A stretch of DNA of 62,214 nt from CAZMVY01 sp964617875 (GTDB lineage Bacteria > Planctomycetota > Phycisphaerae > UBA1845 > PWPN01). The stretch's first letter is position 1; every line of letters begins with the position of its first letter. The notes below the pieces were generated by a model. That model was not told where the DNA came from and made no database searches. It saw only the letters and a program-made list of their open reading frames with translations. Location: positions 1 to 62,214 of the forward strand of contig CAZUAI010000028.1 in NCBI GenBank assembly GCA_964617875.1. The letters are read 5' to 3'. This document shows, one piece after another, positions 57,278 to 62,214 of the stretch. A program made the translations under genes and the position numbers.

Positions 57278-58024
57278 CTACCGCTTCGCCGCACTGGACA
57301 CGTCGTCGAGGAAGAGGATACGCCCGCACGAGTGGCAGAGCTGCATGTCGTCCCGGCTCTGCAGCGCGCTGATCTGCTCGAGGGTAGCGCTCATGTTGCA
57401 CCCCTCGCAGACATATTCGGTCCGTCGGCGATCGACCTGCATGACCCTGGCGAGGGCCTGCCCGTCATGCTTGCTGGCGATTCGCTCAAACTGCTGAACC
57501 GTGGCGACCGGCAGGTTTTCGGCGACCTCCGCCCGCCGGGCCTTCAGGGCGGCGATCTGATCCTGGACCGATGCCTCGAACTGAGCGGCGGCGGCCGCAA
57601 GGCTCGCGAGCCGCTCGGCTTCCTTGGCCCGGCTGTCCTGAAGCTGGCGAAGCGTCTCCTTCTCCTGGTCCAGCGAAGACAGCATCTTGAGGACGCGGTC
57701 CTCCAGCTTGGCGTTGTCGGCCTTGTCAGTGTTGATCTTGGTCAGGACGGCGGAGTATTCCTTGTTGGTCTTGACGCGGTTGAGCATGTCCCGAAGCTTG
57801 GCGATCTCGGCCTCGCGGGACTTGCGGTCCAGCTCCGCGCGGTCGGCCTCCATCTGGTTGTGCTGGATCTGGGCCTGCTTGGCGGCAATGGACTCGTCGA
57901 TCTGCTGGAGCCGCTTCCTGGAACCTGCAACGGCCCGGTGTTTGGCGCGAACCTGTTCATGCAGGGCAACTAACTGAGTCTCAGCCTCCTGAAGACGGTG
58001 GAGGGCGTCTAGCGTCGCACCCAT
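57278..58024 (-). CDS. Coiled-coil protein with C-terminal C4 zinc ribbon (CT398/HP0958-like)
   Basis: 248 residues. The first about 180 residues are two long helices with heptad pattern (for example QQIDESIAAKQAQIQHNQME). The C-terminus carries a zinc ribbon, VCEGCNMSATLEQ and LCHSCGRILFL (two CxxC pairs). Relatives (HP0958, CT398) act as chaperone-like factors linked to flagellin mRNA, RpoN stability and type III secretion; in HP0958 an interaction with the sigma-54 factor is known. A GGAG six bases upstream sets the ATG at 58024. Its divergent neighbour has a sigma-54 promoter, which makes that link worth noting, though it is only contextual. Confidence 0.85.
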   Translation of the reverse strand: MGATLDALHRLQEAETQLVALHEQVRAKHRAVAGSRKRLQQIDESIAAKQAQIQHNQMEADRAELDRKSREAEIAKLRDMLNRVKTNKEYSAVLTKINTDKADNAKLEDRVLKMLSSLDQEKETLRQLQDSRAKEAERLASLAAAAAQFEASVQDQIAALKARRAEVAENLPVATVQQFERIASKHDGQALARVMQVDRRRTEYVCEGCNMSATLEQISALQSRDDMQLCHSCGRILFLDDVSSAAKR

Positions 58025-58385
58025 GAAAACTCCATTACAAAGAGCATAGCACCCAACCGACTTCCGGCCGGGCACTGTGGACCCGTCATTATGGCCTCTC
58101 GATGCGTGCCGATCAAGTCCCGAAGCCCGGCGCCCGCAATCCGGTCGCCCCGCCGACGGGCGGCGAACGCATGGCGTGGCGGAACGGTACCATGTGGGCC
58201 GGGCCCCCCGCTACCACGGTGTCGGGAATCCGACGAAGACTGGCGGATAGCCGGATCGTCACGCTGTGCCAATCTGACAGTGGAACCGCAGGACGCAGTT
58301 GCAATTGACAGATCCAGCGGGGGTGAACCACGGCCGGACGGCAAGAGGACCGCGGGCGACAAGTTCGCTTAACCCTATTGCATGC

Positions 58386-58402
58386 ATAAGCTTACAGCTT
58401 AT
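58386..58402. promoter_or_regulatory. Perfect dyad upstream of the sigma-54 promoter
   Basis: ATAAGCT-TAC-AGCTTAT, both seven-base arms perfect, AT-rich in GC-rich surroundings. It ends 31 bases before the -24 element; a candidate activator or repressor site. Confidence 0.55.
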
Positions 58403-58433
58403 CAACGACCCCGGCGCGATGCTTGTGCGGTTT

Positions 58434-58449
58434 TGGCACCAAGCTTGCT
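58434..58449 (+). promoter_or_regulatory. Consensus sigma-54 promoter
   Basis: TGGCAC-CAAGC-TTGCT: all invariant bases (GG and GC, 12 bases apart) match the TGGCAC-N5-TTGCW consensus. Predicted start about 58460. Drives the degenerate receiver gene and possibly groES-groEL. Confidence 0.7.
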
Positions 58450-58493
58450 AAGCTCTTGACGGCAACGGTGTCTTCGCGCGCCGGGGCGATCGC

Positions 58494-58928
58494 ATGATGG
58501 AGCTGACGGGACGTGTTGACGTGTCGTGCGAAAGGCGGGCTTGCGTTCTGTTTGGACGGCCGGCATGGCGCGGGGTCCCGTGGGAGGACGGGTTGCTGGC
58601 CAAACTCCAGGCGGGGGTCGTCCATGTGCGACACGCCTACAGCGGCCCCGAGGTGGTTCGGGTGGTCGAGACGGAGACGGTGGACCTGGCCCTCGTGGCG
58701 GACGCCCCGCGGCTCGATGGGCTCTCGGTGCTTCGAATGATCCGGTCGCTGAACGGCAGCCTGCCCTGCCTGCTCGTGGCGAACGGGCCCGATCGGCGGT
58801 GGCTGGAAGAGGCGTTGGCCCTGCGGGCGGAAAGCGTATTCAGCCCGCCGATTGATGTGGAACTGATGTGGCGACAGGTTGAACGAATCCTGCAGGCGCG
58901 AATGACTCAGCCGGGCGGGGTGTCGTGA
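58494..58928 (+). CDS. Degenerate receiver-domain protein upstream of groES
   Basis: 144 residues. The shape is that of a CheY-like domain: VVHVRHAYSGPEVVRVVETE, VDLALVADAPRLDGLSVLRM, LPCLLVANG and SVFSPPIDVELMWRQVERIL. The phospho-acceptor region reads DLALVADAPRLDG, one residue shorter than a canonical DLVLLDxxLPxxDG, and no Lys aligns at the conserved position (SPPID instead of xKPFD), so phosphorylation is doubtful. No output domain. It is followed after 55 bases by groES on the same strand and preceded by a sigma-54 promoter. It may be a phosphorylation-independent protein-interaction module. Start ATG 58494 has no strong Shine-Dalgarno; ATG 58497 is adjacent. Confidence 0.65.
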   Translation: MMELTGRVDVSCERRACVLFGRPAWRGVPWEDGLLAKLQAGVVHVRHAYSGPEVVRVVETETVDLALVADAPRLDGLSVLRMIRSLNGSLPCLLVANGPDRRWLEEALALRAESVFSPPIDVELMWRQVERILQARMTQPGGVS

Positions 58929-58983
58929 AACCAGACGACAGGCAACCAATGAACGGTGATTGTTTCTGAAAGGAGAGTTGGCG

Positions 58984-59280
58984 ATGGCGAAGTCGAAGAT
59001 TCGTCCCCTTGGTGAGAAGGTGGTGGTCAAGCGACTCGAGGCCGACGAAAAGACGGCAGGCGGGATCGTTCTGCCGGATTCGGCAAAAGAGAAGCCGAAG
59101 CGCGGCATCGTCCTGGCCGTGGGCAACGGCAAGCTCCTCGACAGCGGAAAGCGGTCGGAGCTTCAGGTGAAGAAGGACGACCAGGTCCTCTTCACGTCGT
59201 ACGCGGGCACGGAGATCAAGATCGACGGCGAAGAGCTGTTGATCATGGACGAGAACGACATTCTGGCGATCATTGACTAG
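58984..59280 (+). CDS. groES: Co-chaperonin GroES
   Basis: 98 residues, normal length. The start MAKSKIRPLGEKVVVKRLEA, the mobile loop EKTAGGIVLPDSAKEKP and the roof and C-terminal ELLIMDENDILAIID are all present. It caps GroEL during folding cycles in the cytosol. AAAGGAGAG lies eight to twelve bases before ATG 58984; an earlier in-frame start would add residues absent from the family. groEL follows after 33 bases. No CIRCE element or heat-shock sigma promoter is visible directly upstream. Confidence 0.97.
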   Translation: MAKSKIRPLGEKVVVKRLEADEKTAGGIVLPDSAKEKPKRGIVLAVGNGKLLDSGKRSELQVKKDDQVLFTSYAGTEIKIDGEELLIMDENDILAIID

Positions 59281-59313
59281 CCGCACCTCGGCACAGAAAA
59301 ACGGAGGCACACA

Positions 59314-60939
<1,626 letters not shown>

Positions 60940-61020
60940 GCGGAAGACGATTCTGCCCCGCTGCTGCAGACGCGGCGCCCGGAACGGCGTGTGCGTCCGG
61001 CGGAGGCGCAGGAACAAGCG

Positions 61021-61062
61021 AACCCTGCCGACGGCGATTGTCGCCGGCAGGGTTCTTCTTTT
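61021..61062 (+). terminator. Intrinsic terminator after groEL
   Basis: A hairpin of about 17 pairs, AACCCTGCCG..GGCGA facing TCGCCGGCAGGGTT (61021-61054), followed by TTCTTCTTTT. It ends 22 bases before the convergent zwf stop. The T-run is on the plus strand, so it mainly ends groESL transcripts. Confidence 0.9.
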
Positions 61063-61084
61063 CCGTAACGACGGCGGCGGTCCG

Positions 61085-62214
61085 CTATACTTGCGTGCGT
61101 GGCTCCGGGGAAGCACACGGCGCAATCCATGCACGGCCGTCGCGGGCGAGGAGACCGTCGGCGGCCTCCGGCCCCCAGGTGCCCGGCAGGTAGCTGTGCA
61201 ACCCCTCGGAATCCGTCTCCCATGCGGCAAGGATCGGATCGCACAGCGACCACGCGAGTTCGATCTCGTCACTCCGGATGAAAAGGGAAGCGTCGCCCTG
61301 AATCGCATCGAGAAGCAGCCGCTCGTACGCCTCGGGGATCGCCTGCTCGGCGTAGCTCGTCCGGTAGAGAAACTCGAGGTCGCTCGTCCGGAGCCGCATG
61401 CCTTCGTCGGGCACCTTGCTCTGGAACGTGAGCCGGATGCCCTCGTCGGGCTGGATGCGGATGCGGAGCCGGTTGCAGACGAACGGCTGGCCGTCGGGCA
61501 GATCGAACATCATGTGCGGCGGGCAGTGGAACTGCACGATGACCTCGCTCGTACGGCAGGGAAGGCACTTGCCCGTGCGGAGGTAGAACGGAACCCCCTT
61601 CCACCGCCAGTTGTCAAGGAACAGCCGGACGGCCACGAACGTGGGCGTCGTGCTGCCCGCGGCAACGCCGGCCTCGCGGCGATAGCCGGCGTATTGGGCG
61701 CGAACCGAACTCCCGGCGATGTCGGCGCCTTCGATGCGCCGAACGGCCTTCAGCACCTTGATCTTCTCGTCGCGGAGGATGTCCGCCTCGAACCGCGCCG
61801 GCGGCTCCATCGTCACGATCGTCAGGACCTGCAACAGGTGGTTCTGGAACATGTCGCGCAGCACGCCGCTCGCATCATAGTACCCGCCGCGATGGCCGAC
61901 CCCGGCGCTCTCGGCAACGGTGATCTGGACGTGGTCGACGAAGTTGCGGTTCCAGAGAGGCTCCCAGATCGTATTGGCGAACCGGAAGGCGAGGATGTTC
62001 TGCACGGTCTCCTTGCCGAGGTAGTGGTCGATGCGGAAGACCGACTCCGGCGGGAAGGCGGCCGAGACCACCCGGTTGAGTTCCTGGGCGCTGGCCAGGT
62101 CGTGGCCGAAGGGCTTCTCGATGATGGCGCGTTTCCAGCCCTGCGACTGGTCGGTGAGCCCGTGCGAGTCGAGTTGGTGGACGACCTGCTCGAAGTTCTT
62201 CGGCGGTATCGACA
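61085..62214 (-). CDS. zwf: Glucose-6-phosphate 1-dehydrogenase (5' truncated by window)
   Basis: About 376 residues visible; the frame runs off the right edge, so the start is outside. The visible part begins SIPPKNFEQVVHQL and contains IIEKPFGHDLASAQELN and the active-site RIDHYLGKETVQNILAFRFAN (His and Lys of the family). The C-terminal domain includes GYYDASGVLRDMFQNHLLQV and FYLRTGKCLPCR. A start at 62071 would cut the domain in half and is rejected. It oxidises glucose 6-phosphate to 6-phosphogluconolactone with NAD(P), opening the oxidative pentose phosphate pathway. Converges on groEL behind the terminator. Confidence 0.95.
   Translation of the reverse strand, partial: SIPPKNFEQVVHQLDSHGLTDQSQGWKRAIIEKPFGHDLASAQELNRVVSAAFPPESVFRIDHYLGKETVQNILAFRFANTIWEPLWNRNFVDHVQITVAESAGVGHRGGYYDASGVLRDMFQNHLLQVLTIVTMEPPARFEADILRDEKIKVLKAVRRIEGADIAGSSVRAQYAGYRREAGVAAGSTTPTFVAVRLFLDNWRWKGVPFYLRTGKCLPCRTSEVIVQFHCPPHMMFDLPDGQPFVCNRLRIRIQPDEGIRLTFQSKVPDEGMRLRTSDLEFLYRTSYAEQAIPEAYERLLLDAIQGDASLFIRSDEIELAWSLCDPILAAWETDSEGLHSYLPGTWGPEAADGLLARDGRAWIAPCASPEPRTQV

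Larger units (their letters stand above)
58025..58493. other. Intergenic region with dyad and sigma-54 promoter
   Basis: About 470 bases. No supported gene. It contains a perfect 17-base dyad (58386-58402), a consensus sigma-54 promoter (58434-58449) and an isolated TTGACA (58306-58311) without a matching -10. Confidence 0.65.

Noticed and set aside
58424..58455. CIRCE (HrcA) element before the chaperonin locus
   Set aside because: TTGGCACCA and GCTTGCTAA look like half sites, but they are only one base apart instead of nine; the same bases fit the sigma-54 consensus exactly.
62071..62214. GTG at 62071 as the zwf start
   Set aside because: The frame stays open to the window edge and encodes the conserved IIEKPFG block upstream, so the gene continues beyond the window.

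Overview
The window is GC-rich, gene-dense chromosomal DNA from a Gram-negative bacterium, most likely an uncultured member of the Planctomycetota. Nothing names a species. The evidence is the gene mix: a secreted sulfatase, a Tat-exported Gfo/Idh oxidoreductase and a Tat-exported TIM-barrel protein, PhoD-like and FG-GAP proteins, a dockerin-tailed glycosidase, a PEP-CTERM protein, LpxK (so lipid A), and a chaperonin without the usual GGM tail. I annotate 52 well-supported protein genes (the two at the window edges are partial), one doubtful small ORF, one tRNA-Gly, and the promoters, hairpins and repeats I could read directly. I see no CRISPR array, insertion sequence, phage gene or rRNA.

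Layout. 1-5.2 kb: end of a DUF4139-like protein, an OmpR-type two-component pair and mgtE. 5.3-15.3 kb: pgeF/yfiH, then mostly exported catabolic or envelope proteins (zinc alcohol dehydrogenase, PhoD-like, sulfatase, Gfo/Idh, exported Nif3-like, porin, small lipoprotein). 16-21 kb: GT87-like glycosyltransferase, TPR and OmpA-like lipoproteins, PKD-domain surface protein. 21-24 kb: nagA-nagB-like operon divergent from a creatininase-family gene. 24-34.6 kb: dockerin-tailed GHL10 glycosidase, a proline-rich TPR protein, GH39-like glycosidase, exported isoaspartyl methyltransferase, PfkB kinase and inositol-3-phosphate synthase. 34.6-37.8 kb: a PepSY protein with its own two-component system. 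37.9-40.6 kb: exported TIM-barrel protein, PEP-CTERM protein and FG-GAP protein. 40.7-43.1 kb (minus strand): perR-ftn-ruvX-PP2C. 43.5 kb: tRNA-Gly. 44-51 kb: metal P-type ATPase, tadA-mutY, and a tight memo-lpxK-unknown operon. 51.4-57.3 kb: pseudopilin, moaA, ispD, CPBP protease, dedA, WbsX-like protein. 57.3-62.2 kb: zinc-ribbon coiled-coil protein, degenerate receiver, groES-groEL with a strong terminator, and the 3' part of zwf.

How the genes work together. Three regulatory modules can be read from sequence. PerR carries all five regulatory-metal ligands; its start codon overlaps ferritin's via ATGA coupling on the 3' side, and its own start lies inside a PerR-box-like dyad just downstream of a near-consensus sigma-70 promoter. 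The PepSY protein sits downstream of an 11-bp-spaced direct repeat of the kind OmpR-family regulators bind, next to a translationally coupled regulator/kinase pair. A consensus -24/-12 sigma-54 promoter with an upstream perfect dyad precedes a degenerate receiver gene and groESL. The polysaccharide-related genes (sulfatase, nagA/nagB-like, GHL10, GH39, WbsX-like, porin) fit degradation of complex, amino-sugar-containing or sulfated glycans.

The least ordinary items are the PqqD-like domain fused to a Memo/AmrB protein in an operon with lpxK, the sigma-54/receiver/chaperonin arrangement, the PerR-ferritin operator, the PepSY operator, and two families of palindromic intergenic repeats.
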